Origin: Termitomyces sp. T153
Lineage: Eukaryota; Basidiomycota; Agaricomycetes; Agaricales; Lyophyllaceae
Direction of reading: 5' to 3'
DNA length: 64,000 bases
Assembly: GCA_018296165.2 (NCBI GenBank)
Contig: JACKQL020000019.1
Coordinates: forward strand, 1-64,000
The notes below the pieces were generated by a model. It saw only the letters and a program-made list of their open reading frames with translations, made no database searches and had not been told where the DNA came from. Within the stretch, counting starts at the first letter, position 1. Every line of letters starts with the position of its first letter. A program made the translations under genes and the position numbers. This document shows positions 11,091 to 23,411 of the stretch, in pieces.

Positions 11091-12949
11091 TTTGTACTAT
11101 CTACATTTAATCAACATCCCTAGCACATACTGTTGTTGCAAACTTCTTTTCCCAAATTTGCTCCATTCAATTGAATACTCATTATTCAAATCATGATTAG
11201 CATGAATTTAACTCTACGACTGAATACTGAATAAAAATTTACATACCAGTGACTATCTACAAAGCTACACTGATGCTGAGGCTGTACAAGGTTTGATAAT
11301 CTTCATAGTGAAGACCAAGTTGCCACGATTTGGCTTTCAACATGCACATTTCCTCATATTTCTCTAAATCTTTGAGTTTGAGCTGTTCCTCCATCCCATA
11401 GCCCATTATTCACATATCAAAGTAACCTGCCTGGTGCATATTAAGTAAATGATGCACAACAATTGCCTTCATGTTACAGGAACATAATATTGCTGATGGA
11501 ACCAAGCCCCAGGAGGAAATTCCACAAGGTATCCGCACTCCATACTTATTAGAAATAAGAGTTGAAATATATTAGTGGGTCTTGTGGATAACAAAGCAAA
11601 AAAACTCAAGGCTATGACGACTACGACTCAATGTGTGATGCTGCTGTGCTGTGTCACTGTGACACTTGATCAAGTACTCGACTCACTCAACCTGACCAAT
11701 CCTCAGTCTCATAATGACCTCTGCCTGTCCTTCCACTCATAACACTACTCTACAAGAGAACCTTCCAAGGAATTGCATGGTGCCATCCTCACAAGCTCTC
11801 TCACAAAGCCTTGATCATGATAGACATAAGGGAAAATACTCTGAGAGTCCTGTGGGTTCTGTGACAACCAATAGTTTCTCCAAACTAACTTCTAATAGTG
11901 CATCTTGAATTGCCTATGAGGATAGAAATACCACACCTTGCTCCTGATCATGTTACCCTCTCTAAAACCATCACAGATATCTCCATACAATCTCCAAGGC
12001 CACAGTCATGCGCCTAATGCTTACAAGCCAAAGCCACTATGTAAGCCCTCTACGACCTATATTTGCCCCTTAACCACCTCAAAGCTTTCCTTTGCCATTC
12101 CAGTTCTAGAAACGCTCACACGAAAAACCACATCTCATGAAGTGTGCAGACATTAGCAATCTCGTGTGTTTTATACGTTCAGTTATACTTGGATGATCAG
12201 CTGAATTTTGTTGGTTACATAGGACTTGCAATACTTTTGACATACCATCATCTTGGTGACATCACATTTGTCACTCAGCAACCATTCCTGCTGCCTTGCA
12301 GCTGGAAGCTCTCAAGAGCGACTCAATGACGCAGCCCCTCAATGACTACACACAGTGCAAAGCAGCAACCTTTGTTACTGTATGTCCCATCCCATCCCCT
12401 CCTTCTCATTAACCTCATGCTCTCACTCACAAGATGAATAAAATCACCACTCTGATCTAACAAGGCCTTGCCTGTGCTCCCTGATGGACCCTCAAAAAGC
12501 TCACAGGGATTTATGTCACCAGCCCAAATTTTGACTATTGAGGCTTTGTTTGTTCTACATAATTAGCTATAATCATTGCATTATCATTGCATGCTTGTTT
12601 TTACATACAATTGTGATGATATACAGATATTTGGTCATGACAAGTTCAGAGACATAAGCTGCTTTTATATCTACTATACCAAAACACCTCTTCCATGAGA
12701 TGCAACTACCTCCAAGACTTGTTTTGACTGAGCACGCTTGTGCACATCTGTTCCTGTTTTCAGTACCATTTTTAGAAGGCTGCGCACTGGCCAGCACTCC
12801 TCGTAGCATTCAAGTGATGGCCATTGAGAGTCATAAGTTAGCTATCCGTAGGGTTGTAATCAGTGAGTATGCATACAACAAACTGAACCTCTCACCAACT
12901 GGCATATAGCTTTAACAATTTCCTGCTTCTGGTACCAAAAAGATCGTGA
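11091..12949. other. Transposon interior without a recognisable gene
   Basis: CpG-poor DNA. Only short frames are present (for example 11714-11908 plus, 12573-12809 minus), with no motif I can name. Confidence 0.4.
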
Positions 12950-13490
12950 CATGTCAAGTTTTTTGGTCGCCTCTGACTTGACTGCATTCTAGTAAACATA
13001 AGTTGGATGAAACCTTTTGAATGTATATCCAACTCACATATAGAGCATTATATTGAGCTTTTGACCAATGCAACTTAATCAGCTCACCTTCAAAATTGTG
13101 CCCTCCTGCATTTGGATGACCAGGCTCTCCTGGAGGCTTCTTGAAAATTTGAGTTTCTTGTGTTTCAGGTGAAACAGACCAAAGCTGCATGGTTCCTGAT
13201 TGTCTGAGTCAACAATTGCCGCCACTGGCAGTAACTTCAGAAGATTTCTGGAAGGTAACATGTCGCAATTGTTGAATGTTCCCTTGTTCATTGACTTTCG
13301 CAGGCATACGTGCTCGAGATTCTTGTGCCTGTTGGTGGTCTTCAAAGTCAGGTTGATTATCACTGCTGTCTCTGAATGAATGCTTGTCTCCAGGTTGGGT
13401 ACATTTAGAACTTGGCTCTGGATTTAGCTGAATCTCTTCATCCAATATCTTGTTGCGTATCGTTGAGAGTTGGAGCTGCTCTTCCTAAAA
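12950..13490 (-). CDS. Transposon accessory gene fragment with a GEPGxPxxGG motif
   Basis: On the minus strand an acidic, Gln-rich stretch (about 13,445-13,230) precedes a segment reading KPPGEPGHPNAGGHNFEGEL (about 13,130), then WSKAQYNALY. From memory, basidiomycete transposon-associated proteins often have a GEPGRPxSGGxxLE motif followed by a helical domain, and I take this to be the same class. The pieces lie in different frames, so introns or frameshifts are present. Function unknown. Confidence 0.4.
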
Positions 13491-13879
13491 GACAATACAA
13501 TGGGTAATCTGGGCTCATGGAGAATAAGGAGCCGGCCTGAAGCAGATGTGATGGGCGATAAGAGGGCGATGTTTCTTGATATAAGGCATAGTAATCAAAA
13601 TATCTCTTGTCAATTCTGTTCTTATGACTTTGCCATTCCTTGTTCTACTGCCCCTTGAGTTGCACAATGTTGCCAAGGCCAACAAGGCTCTTGTTTGTTC
13701 TGTCCAGATGTTTCCAAGCACCAGCCTGTCCCTTGTTCCGTTTTAGATGGAAAGATTGCCTTTTAAATCTTCAAGTCATTTGTGACCTTACACTCTCTGA
13801 AACTCATGGTACATCAATAGTTAAATCATAATAAGTCCTGTCTTTTTATGCTTGTGGTGTAGTCTCAATTCTATACTCT

Positions 13880-15150
13880 GCATCACCGCTTAGAAGGCTC
13901 TCAAGAGGCAGTTAACTGCATCGCTTTCTCTCCCAATGGCCATATATTGCTCTCTGGAGGTTTGTGCTCTTCTTCTGGATAAGCAGTTGTTGTTAGTAAC
14001 ACTTCAAGCCCACAGGTGATGACGACTGTGTTCGAGTCTGGGATCTTACTACCTTACAATGCATTCAAGTGATGCGCAGTCAGAATTGGGCGCAGATCAC
14101 ATCCATCGAATGGCTGCATCGCAACTCATCACCTGAGGGTTTCTCAGATTGGATCAGTGTTGGCACGGGCAGAGGTTCACATACCCTTTGCCCCAAAGCA
14201 ACGGAAGGAACGGTATGAAATGTTTACTGTTCTGGTTTATGGACAATTTTCCTCATACTTCAATTAGATGTTTGCTTGGAATGAAGCAAGTACAACATTT
14301 CCATTCCATGTCAATGACCCTATCAAGGCTCAAGCTTATGACAATATCAATGCAAGGCTTGCTCTGGCCAGCCATTCTGGGGTACTTAAAGTCTTCAAGC
14401 TTTGCAGAAGTGAGTTTTCATCTGAACTGTTGATTGTGTCCTGATGTCTATACAGAAAGTCTGATCCTTCTCTGGGAGTTTGACAGTACAGACATACCTT
14501 GATTGTTGCAGTTTTTTGGTTCAGGAAAGCAATATCTTTTGTCATCCTTCCTGGAAGGAGGCAAAATGTAAGGATTTACTGTGAGACAATATGACAAAAT
14601 TCTGACCTGGATTTTAGTGTCTGTCAGAATGGAGAGGATTCAATGATTGAGTGGAGGCGATTACTTCTAGGTGGAATGTGAGTATTCAGTGTTGTAAGGT
14701 TTTCACAGATACTTATCCAGGTACAGCGGGAACACAGCCATATCTCCAGATGGGAGCATGTTACTTGTCAATAACCTTTGCACAAACAACTTCGACCTCT
14801 ATTGTTTCCCTACAGGCAATCTTCATACCTCGATTCCTTCAAAATCAATTGAACGAATTATAAAAGGTGTGACTTATATTGAAGGTGGCAAGTTTGCTGT
14901 TTGTGGAAGTGATCAACAATTTGTCCAAATCATCAACCTAGCCATGCAAAGATTATGCTAGGAGTTAATCTCAGAAAACCGTAAGTTGGTCTTTCTTATA
15001 TTCTGTTATCACTTCTTACTCAACAATTGTAGCTTCTGATGTTTTTCAGGCTGTTGCTGCCGTTAGCCTTGGTGATCATCGGCATCTGATTGCCTGCAGA
15101 TCTTCCAGTACCCAGCCCACCATCTATGTTTGGGAGAAAGTTGTGAGTCA
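13880..15150 (+). CDS. WD40-like repeat protein carried by the transposon (multi-exon)
   Basis: Exons read in order. The first repeat has VNCIAFSPNGHILLSGG (about 13,900-13,960), then an intron, then DDDCVRVWDLTTLQCIQ (about 14,010) and ITSIEWLHRNSSPEGFSDW. A later exon contains RLALASHSGVLKVFKL (about 14,370-14,400). Another reads SHISPDGSMLLVNNL (about 14,745) followed by KFAVCGSDQQFVQI (about 14,890), and the last reads HLIACRSSSTQPTIYVWEK (about 15,110). The spacing gives at least four blade-like units of a beta-propeller, a protein-interaction scaffold. A frame change near 14,550-14,730 and a TAG at about 14,960 may reflect introns or decay. It lies just upstream of and co-oriented with the transposase. 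Confidence 0.6.
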
Positions 15151-15734
15151 AGTTTCATGTCACACAAAGTATTAATCTATAATGGACAATCAGGATTATA
15201 GTTTTGATGATAGGCCTGTCATGTCCACAACTTTTGTACCTCAAACCCAAACTAGCACATCACACAAGGTGCTTGACACTCTCTTAGTTTGGTTTCTCCA
15301 ATCCCTCCCTATTATCCTGTTAAGCACCCACTTGTTCTGGATGCCTTACTTTTGGCAGGTACGTTGAATGCTTACACCGACCAGTAGTACTCCACTGAAT
15401 TGTTTATAAGTTTCTTGGTGAAGTTGGGGGCAGTCTTCCTCATGCCACTGAAGCTTCGATTGAACTCAGCAATTAGATGCAAGACCTCTTGCTAGGTGCT
15501 TCATCCTTGGCTGTGTCTGTAACTAGCATTAAGGAAATGACCTCAAGCACCTTGCAATTGACCTTGACTAGTACTTCAGTTAGTGCTAGCTTGCCTACTC
15601 TCCCATCTGTCATATAGATTGAGATTAAAAATGATTGATTGATGTGATGCTTGACAATGACTTACTCCTTTAATCACGAATTTTTAATTTTCCTTGTATT
15701 CTCATTGGAAGCTCTGTTGCATCGATATCATACT

Positions 15735-18700
15735 ATGCCCGCTTCCAAGCTGTGCCAGTGCATCTCCCATGGTTGTCGCAAAGCATTTGAAACCAATGGA
15801 AGAGGCAATCACCTCCCTCCTCGAGTCTAGAAGAAACATCAAGACGATGATCGACTTGCAAATCTAACTGACAAATTTGCAGCGACAAAGCTTGAAGACA
15901 GTTGATATCAACAGTTGCTCAAAACAGCATGGAGCCAAGCCATTCAGTCTCAGGAAGCAGACATTGTTGCCTCCTTGGTGAAAGGTTGAGCATACACACC
16001 CATATTGACCCACTCACTGCTTGGTCAGCAGTCATTATTACGCATGGAGGAAATGGAGGTCCGGTTGCAGTGTCACATTCATTCTGTTGAAGAGCTTGCA
16101 ACACTGTCATCACAATGCAGCATGGACAGTGTCCTCAAGGACCTCAATGATATTGGTTTACGTATTCATAATGAAATGGATAAACTAAAGTTCATTCGAG
16201 AGGGTTGTGGTGGTGATGGGGGATTACTGGAGATTCACAGGAAATTGGAGGACAGGATTGCAAAATCCTTGCAAAAACTTAATGAAGTCAAAGTTTATTG
16301 GACTGAAGTAGCGAGGAGGAGCGATAACATTCCTTATGGATGAGAATATGATACAGGTGAGATCTCATTGACCGTCATTGTTTAGATTCTCAGTCCAACA
16401 ACCCAGCTCACCACTGTCAGGTTCCGCTGACCTCGGGGGCTCAGCTGCACTGGGCGAGTCCTTACTAGGCGGGCGTGATCCCCTGCACTGGTAACCAAAC
16501 ACTCAAAGACGTTCTGGGCACTGATGGCTTGTGCAGATAGTTGGTGGGGAGTGATCTGGACAGATCCGGGGAGGTCCAGAGGAGTTGGATTGCAAGGAAA
16601 CGGGACAGGCTTGGCGGGGTTCAGGCAGAAGACTGTATGGGAGATTTGCAGAAGCGAAGGAGTAGGCGGCTGTGTGATCAATGGGAGCGGAGCCAGGGTT
16701 TGATGGGAGATCAATGGGAGTTGATGGAGTCCAGGACCGAGTGAAGAGCAAGGTTTGGACCTGGTGAAAGAGTGTTGGGGTTCGTAATCGTAACCGTGGA
16801 GTTCATGAGGTCATCAAGATTGATGAAGACTTGGGCACAACAGCCGGACAGAGTCACCGAGACAGCGTCAGACGAAATGGAATGGAGTCGATATGGAACA
16901 AGAGTAGATTTGAGTGGAGATATGAAACAATAACAAGAACAATAATGAAATGGAGACAAGACAAGACCGGGAGACTGAGATAAGACCGGGAGACTGAGAT
17001 TAAGGAAAACGAGACACAAAACACGAAACACGAAGCACAAGAAGGAAACAATCAGACCATAGGTAATGTTAAGCAATATCAAGACTAGAGTACAAAGAGC
17101 TACTCGACGGCTTATATACTGACTACTGGAGAACTTTGGGGTACGTCGGCTGCGGCGGTGGGGCTTGGTGGAGCTTGACGGAGTGGGCAGGTGTCAGTTG
17201 TGATTGAGTATCAGGCCACGCTGATATGTTGATGGGATCATTTGGGAACGCGGGTCGCCCCAAGGTTGTCATGATACTCTGGGATGGGTTGGAGGAACCA
17301 GGGTGTTGAGTTGATGAATTGGGAACAGCGGGGGTGGTTCTCGGGGTTTGGGAGGTCCAGGGTAAGTGTCAATAGCTGCGGGGAAGGCATCGAAGTTGGC
17401 CAGGGGGCTGTCGGAGTTAGCCGGGGTTGCGGGGGCTAACCAAAATAGGCACAGAGCGTGGGTGGCAGTTTGGCAGAGCGTCGGGGGTTTTTGGGGAATT
17501 GGGGGGTTGCTGGATGATGTGCAGGGGTCCAGGGGACGGGTCATGACAACCACTTTCATGACAACCTTCGACATGTAAAACCCCTGGTGCAATTATCACT
17601 TATTATGGTTGTTTGCTGCAGTGTTATTCTGGGGTTTCCTTGGAGAGGTTGTTCCTGGTTGTTTGACATCACTTGCCTCATCATACAGATGACTGTCCTC
17701 AAGGCAATTGCACTTGTCAATGAGTTGGTTGCATCTGTACTAGGCTTTCAGCCCTTTCTCCATAACATCGACAGTCTTCCCTACTTCCAGTCCATTCTCA
17801 GTGACTTCCCATGTGACATTCAAACTGCTGCAGCCCAGTTCGACCTTGAGAGCAAGAAGACAATTTATGCTACTTGTCTCAAATGCCATAGAAGTTACGC
17901 TCCTACCATCCGTGACGGTATTCCTGTATATGCTAGAGTCTGTAGATACAAGGCCTATGGACACTCTGCTTGTAATGGGGTTCTGGTGCGCCAAAAAACA
18001 ATTGATGGTCGTACAATCTACACTCCAATCAAGCCATATATTGCATACAATTTCAAGGACTGGCTTGCAGGTCTTCTCTCACATCAAGGATTTGAAGATC
18101 TAATGGATGGTGCTTGGGAACAAATGAATGATCGATCCTCTGATGGACTTCTCAACGACATTTTCCAAGGCTCAGTTATCCAAAATTTCAAAAGGCCAGA
18201 TGGAACTACCCATTTCAGTGTATCGGGCAGAAAAGATGCTGGTCGTTACGTCTTTGCATTGAGTGTTGATTTCTTTAATCCTCTTGGGAACAAAGCAGTG
18301 GGAAAGAAGGTATCCATTGGTGCAGTGACAGTTTCATGCCTCAACCTGCCAATTGAAATACGTAACAAGCCAGAGAACATGTTTCTTGCAGGGATTATAT
18401 CTGGGGAACCTTCTACATTGCAGATTAACCCCTATCTGCAACCATTGGTTGATGCCTTCCTTGAACTATGGAATGGAATTTTCTGTACACGCACAGCAAA
18501 ATACAGTTCAGGCTGCCTTATCTTGGCTGCTCTTGTTGCTGTAGTCTGTGACTTGCCTGCTGCTCAAAAAGTTGGTGGCTTCTCATCCCATAGTCATTGC
18601 TACTTCTGTTCTGTTTGTTGGTGCACCAGATTCAACCATACATATGATGACATCAATGTCAATTCCTGGATCCATTGGACAAATGAAGAATGTCGCAGAC

Positions 18701-20610
18701 TCGCAGAGAAATGTAAATCAGCATCTTCAAATGCAGCTGCTCAGAGATCTTTTGATATGTCTGGCATTCATTGGTCTGAACTTCTCCCCCTTCCATACTA
18801 TGAACCTGCTCGTTTTCTTGTCATTGATCCAATGCACAATCTGTTTCTTGGATTGATCAAGGAGCATTTTCAAGGAATTCTTGGCTATGACACCTCCACT
18901 CGACAGAGCTTTTGCGAGACATCACTTCATGTTGAAATCCCTGAATCTCCTCAAAATCCCCTCCCCATAACTCGTCAAGAACAATCAAGTGTTTGAAAAA
19001 TCATTGCGTGGTTGGAAACACCATTGGATTTTGACCAAAATGACTATATCACCGTGAAGCAGACAATCAAGTGGTGGAGTAATGCCCACTTAGCCTCATT
19101 AATCTATGTTGCAAAAGATGTTCATTGTGTCTCGTCAATGGTTGATGCTAAAGGCAAGGATACGTCCTTACCACTTGCAGTCAAAGCACTCAAAAAGGTG
19201 CACATTGCTGAACGACTACTTGACTGGGTAAGCAACATTTTTTTCAGCCTTGTGCATACTAATTTTTTCCCATGTCTAGCGCATGAAACACAGTCAAACT
19301 CTTGACAATGGTGAGAGAAGTGAGGAGAACAACCCTCATCTGCTTCAACATGGAATTGTTTTTACAACCAAGGAGATGGAGGCGCTCTGGGCAGATATAG
19401 AGAGTTTGATCAAACCATCTTGGATCCAGTCACCTCCTGTAGCACTTGGAACACCATCCTGTGGGAAACTCAAATCCGACCAGTGGTGCATTATTGTGTC
19501 TTTATATCTTCCAGTGACTCTGATACGTCTCTGGAGTAACTCAAGCTCTGAAGGTGCTAGGTTGCAGCGTAGATGAGAACTCCTCCAGCTCACGATGCAT
19601 ATATTATCTGCCATTGTCATTGCTTTGTCACAAGTCACATCATCTCAACATGCAGACAAGTACATGTTTGATATGCTCAAATACCACAAACAGTTGAAAA
19701 TCTTGTTTCTGGATTACAAATGTCATCCAAACCACCATATCGCTCTTCATCTATCAGAATACCTTCATATGTATGGCCCTGTACATGGCTGGTGGGCATA
19801 TCCATATGAGCGCGTGATTGGCATCCTGCAATGCTTTTTGACAAACTATAAGGAGGGTAAGATAAATTTTGTTCATGTCTTTCATAGCTAATCTAACAAT
19901 CACATCTTAAGGCAAGTACGAAGAAACTATCTCTCAGTCATGGCATTCTTTAACAAATCTTTGTGCATACTTCACAAAAGCAACCTGTACTCAACAAATG
20001 CTGATGTGCTACGATATGTTTAAGTCACTCATACCCTCCAATATCCGCAGCCCCTTAGACATCCATGATATTGATCTGACTTTCGACAATGATAAAGATA
20101 ATTCAGATGGCAACTCACATTCCTGCCTTAACCGCAAGTACCAAACCCTTTCTGACCCTGTGCAAATGGCGTTCAAGAAAACACTTGGTCCTAATGTCAT
20201 CATTCCATCCCGTGCCATATTCTTAAATTATGTTATTCTTAAATCATGTAATGTCCAACAATCAATCCTTTACTTCACTGAGGTGTCACAGGGAAAACAG
20301 CGGTATCTTTCGCATCGACTCTGATATCCCATTCTGCATCAACACCATCGTAGAATTTGAAGAATCTTCCAGCAATAATCTCAAAGGGAAATGGTTGGTC
20401 AGATGATCATTGAAACCAGTTGGCATCCAACATGATCCCTACTTGAAGTTCCCTCATCTCAAAGCAAAACTCTGGAGAGTTGAGTTCAAGTTGCAGGTGG
20501 AGGTTTACCATCTTGATAATGTTAAGACCCATTTTGCTCAGCATCGCATATCCTGGGAAGGGAAGAATGCAACCATTGTAGTATCCTTGTCCTGGGTGAG
20601 TCCATTGTCT
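15735..20610 (+). pseudogene. Tnp2-type transposase, split by a solo LTR
   Basis: The N-terminus near 15,750 has a cysteine-rich start (CQCISHGCRKAF). A helical exon follows (16,005-16,340). The core from 17,620 to 18,996 contains CSVILGFPWRGCSWL, a zinc-binding-like CLKCHRSYAP, then RKDAGRYVFALSVDFFNP, CDLPAAQKVGGFSSHSHCYF, WSELLPLPYYEPARF and DPMHNLFLG, the hallmark blocks of the Tnp2 transposase family. Later exons give KLKSDQW (about 19,460), HMYGPVHGWWAYPYERVIG (about 19,770) and a C-terminal block with HDPYLKFPHLKAKLW (about 20,430). A 1,134-bp LTR at 16,415-17,548 splits a coding exon, and stops at 18,994 and elsewhere may be extra lesions. Without the LTR the reading would run into a 47-bp intron ending CTGCAG at about 17,620. 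Catalyses cut-and-paste when intact; this copy should not. Confidence 0.8.
16415..17548 (-). mobile_element. Solo LTR (1,134 bp), CpG-rich young copy
   Basis: It begins TGTCAGGTTCC, ends GGGTCATGACA and is bounded by ACCAC on both sides (16410-16414 and 17549-17553), a perfect 5-bp target duplication. Related copies at 55036-56109 and 56722-57769 have lost most CpGs, while this one keeps them, so it looks recent. The strand call follows the related copy at 56,722, whose adjoining purine tract implies minus orientation. No internal region is present, so it arose by LTR-LTR recombination. Confidence 0.85.
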
Positions 20611-20726
20611 TAAATTCGCCTTCAATCAACTCACCATGTCACATTAGAAAACACTGCTTTAGATTCTGCAGATGTATAATCATGACAGCATAAATTTTCA
20701 AAATTATTAACCATTACTTCACTTGG

Positions 20727-22433
20727 TGTTCAAAGATAGATGTAGACAGACAATATATATTTGAAGCATGGAGAGATCAACATTGTGACAATGATAATAA
20801 CACCTAGCCAATCATTGGCGATATTGATCACACTCCTTGTTCTCTTAACCCACTTCTCTCACTCATCTCAGAATTGGCTTACTTCTCATAATCTAGGCAT
20901 GGTGACCATACACAATTTCAACCAGGCAGCCAGTACACGTCAATATGTCAATTAATCAATGTCATCTCTGAAAGGTCAAGCTATTCTCTAATTCCCTGCT
21001 GCAGGCCTCCTATTTGAACATGACTTTTGTGTTGGTGTATGAATTGTTCTTTCTCAATATTAATGTCCTTGCATTTCTCCTCAACCCCAACTCTACAGAC
21101 AATTGTTCTCACTTCAAGCAACTACGCAACAAACATATGACAAGGACATGATTATCTCAAGTTATGAGGAGGTGCAGTGTTATTTGAGCTTGGGGAACCA
21201 ACAGCTGCCAATTGAAAGTCATCTTGTGGCGGGTCATGGATATGCAGTATGTGGAGGTCGTGTTGGGCAGTGCGAGAAATAGGGATGAGGCCTGCTGTGC
21301 ATCACTTTTCCAAATTCTTCTACAAGTATTTGGCTTATAATCATGATCATCGCAGGTACATCCACATGCTATGTTCACCTGGTTTATATGGCATTGGTGT
21401 TGACTATCTGACAACTTGATGCTGATTCTGACATTCACGTGCTCCTTGAGAAGTGGATGACAGGGATGTTCCAGAGTCTGGAGCTGAGGCAAATCATTTC
21501 TCATTGCGATGTCCACTCCTACTCTCAAAGTTGATATCATGTGTCTTCCCTTCCTATTGCTGGGTGTTTACTGGTGCACCTCAAGGCGATCGTCAACTCT
21601 CAGGATCTCCTCGACATATTTTGTGAAACCCTAAGCAAACCAAGATCTACAAAGTCCAAGAACCTCAAACTCTCCTATGCACTCAATAAGTTATCAACTT
21701 CATGGACAAAAATGATGTCCGAAGAAGAATAGATGATGGTACAGTTATTCCTGTTCATGCGACTGGGGACTTTAGGAGTGTTGGATTACATTTTTGTCAA
21801 TTGTATTCCATGTACCTATGATTGCTCTACAATTATTATTAAGGTCGTATCCCACTTTGTGTCCATGCCGAGCCACTGGTGACTTCCTAATCTACTCCCT
21901 CAGTGACTTGCTGATCAAGTCAATCTCTGTTTCTTTGACCTTTCTTGAGTGAAAATACATATTCTATTTTTTTCTGAACATTTTCCGCTGTAAAATTGTT
22001 TCAAGTTTCAATTATTCATTTATGGAAGCAAAAGGATAAAATTATCAAAGAAAAACATAGAAAGAAAAAGGTTCTGTCTTTCGATGCAGACTTTGAAAGT
22101 AAATTTGGTTTCTTTTTTCTGAAGAAATATGTAATGAAATATCAGAAAGATTTCCATGCTGTTTACGATGGATAGAGAGTGGTAAAGAGATATCATTTTG
22201 CCACAGGAAAGGGTTTGGATGAAGGTATAAAATTTCCTTAATTTTACTACAAGAAGTTGCTTACATATTTCCTGCCAAAAAATGCCATGGAAGTAGCATG
22301 ACAGCTTTCTTTGTCACTTTTTCCAAGGGAAACATGTTCCGGCCTCAGCAGTGTAGGTCCATGATGCCCGCTCTGAGTTCTGATTTCTTCAAAAATGGAA
22401 TCTTGAACGATTGATGGAAAGAAAGACTGCTGT
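20727..22433 (-). repeat. Right arm of the 1,707-bp near-perfect inverted repeat
   Basis: This inverted copy of 5776-7482 includes 80 bp (22354-22433) that on the left side lie outside the transposon. It starts about 115 bp after the last recognisable transposase coding and ends one base before the true right TIR, so it appears to have been copied into the element's right end. Confidence 0.9.
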
Positions 22434-22434
22434 T

Positions 22435-22534
22435 AAGTTGCTTACATATTTCCTGCCAAAAAATGACATGGAAGTAGCATGACAGCTTTCTTTGTCACTT
22501 TTTCCAAGGGAAACACATTCCAGCCTCAGCAGTG
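22435..22534 (-). repeat. Right terminal inverted repeat (100 bp)
   Basis: This is the diverged original right end of the element. It ends CAGTG followed by CTA, matching the CTA before the left CACTG. It differs from the inverted-duplicate copy at 22254-22353 by a handful of substitutions, including CCGG to CTGG at a CpG. Confidence 0.85.
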
Positions 22535-22537
22535 CTA

Positions 22538-23411
22538 CTAGTGATGGCGTGTCTGTCTCCCCTAGCAGCAAGGTGCAACCATTATAAATAATCTCTTGCG
22601 ACTCACAATCCTCTCAGAGCTGGCCTCTCCACAACCCATTGACTTGCTACCATACCCTGATCTGTCTCGTTTGATTCATTCACTCTTGAATCTCCATATC
22701 CCCTATCATCTTTATGCATCGAACAAAAATTTACTCTAAAGCTTCTGGACAAAACACCCAACAACAACCAAATCTGGAGTCCAATCAAAAAGTGAAAATC
22801 TATTGTAAATGGCCTTGATCTTAGGACTCCCAGCACATGACCATGTGCAAATATAATCAAGAGATAGCTCTTAGTTGAAAGTACCTGTGGTCCAAAGATG
22901 GGAGGCCTGCAACAAGTGGTAGGCTGGAAATGCAGGAAACAATCCAGGGGTCTGATGAGAGACCATGTGGAGGGGGCAACACTTGTCAGAATTACAGACA
23001 GAAAACTAGTGCAGCCTGAGGGCTAGAACTGGGACAAGCAGATAGGGAAAGCAAAGGAAAATAAAGGAAAACCATAAGGAGGGAGAACATGTCTGGAGGT
23101 AATTCAAGTTGTTCAAGATTGTGATGTTACATGGTAAGTAAGAAGAATATACATGGACCAATAGCTTCTGTGTTAAGCATGTATGTGTTGTTATGTTTTT
23201 GTCTATGTATAAGGCCTATTGTTTGATTCCCTTCCACTACATTTTTGACCTCTTGTGTACCTGGATCTGTTGCTTTGCTCCTTGCCCTTCAATATCCTCA
23301 ACAGACTGAAATGGTTCCCACTCAGATTGTAGATGTGTGTATTCTTCAGACATAATAATATTTGGATCAACAAAAAGGTATTATATCTGCCAGTGCATCA
23401 TTAGCTGTTGG
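22538..23411. other. CpG-poor spacer with an LTR fragment
   Basis: 22727 to about 22935 matches 27596-27800 inside the gypsy LTR at 27433-27846 (starts AATTTACTCTAAAG, includes GGTTGAAAGTACCTG-like text), so it is a truncated LTR of that family. The rest contains no gene I can name. Confidence 0.55.

Larger units (their letters stand above)
5856..22534. mobile_element. 16.7-kb Tnp2/CACTA-type DNA transposon with cargo genes
   Basis: The left end begins CACTGCTGAGG (5856) and the right end finishes CCTCAGCAGTG (22534). The trinucleotide CTA lies immediately outside both ends (5853-5855, 22535-22537), the 3-bp target duplication expected for the CACTA superfamily. The interior encodes a Tnp2-type transposase (about 15,735-20,610) plus several accessory genes. 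The element is CpG-poor except for a younger solo LTR inserted at 16,415-17,548. The transposase is split, so this copy is not autonomous. A 1,707-bp inverted copy of the left end lies just inside the right TIR. Ends and TSD are read directly; family assignment rests on the transposase. Confidence 0.85.

Noticed and set aside
16503..17082. Frames of 60-123 codons inside the solo LTR
   Set aside because: Non-coding LTR; frames are not shared by the related LTRs at 55,036 and 56,722.
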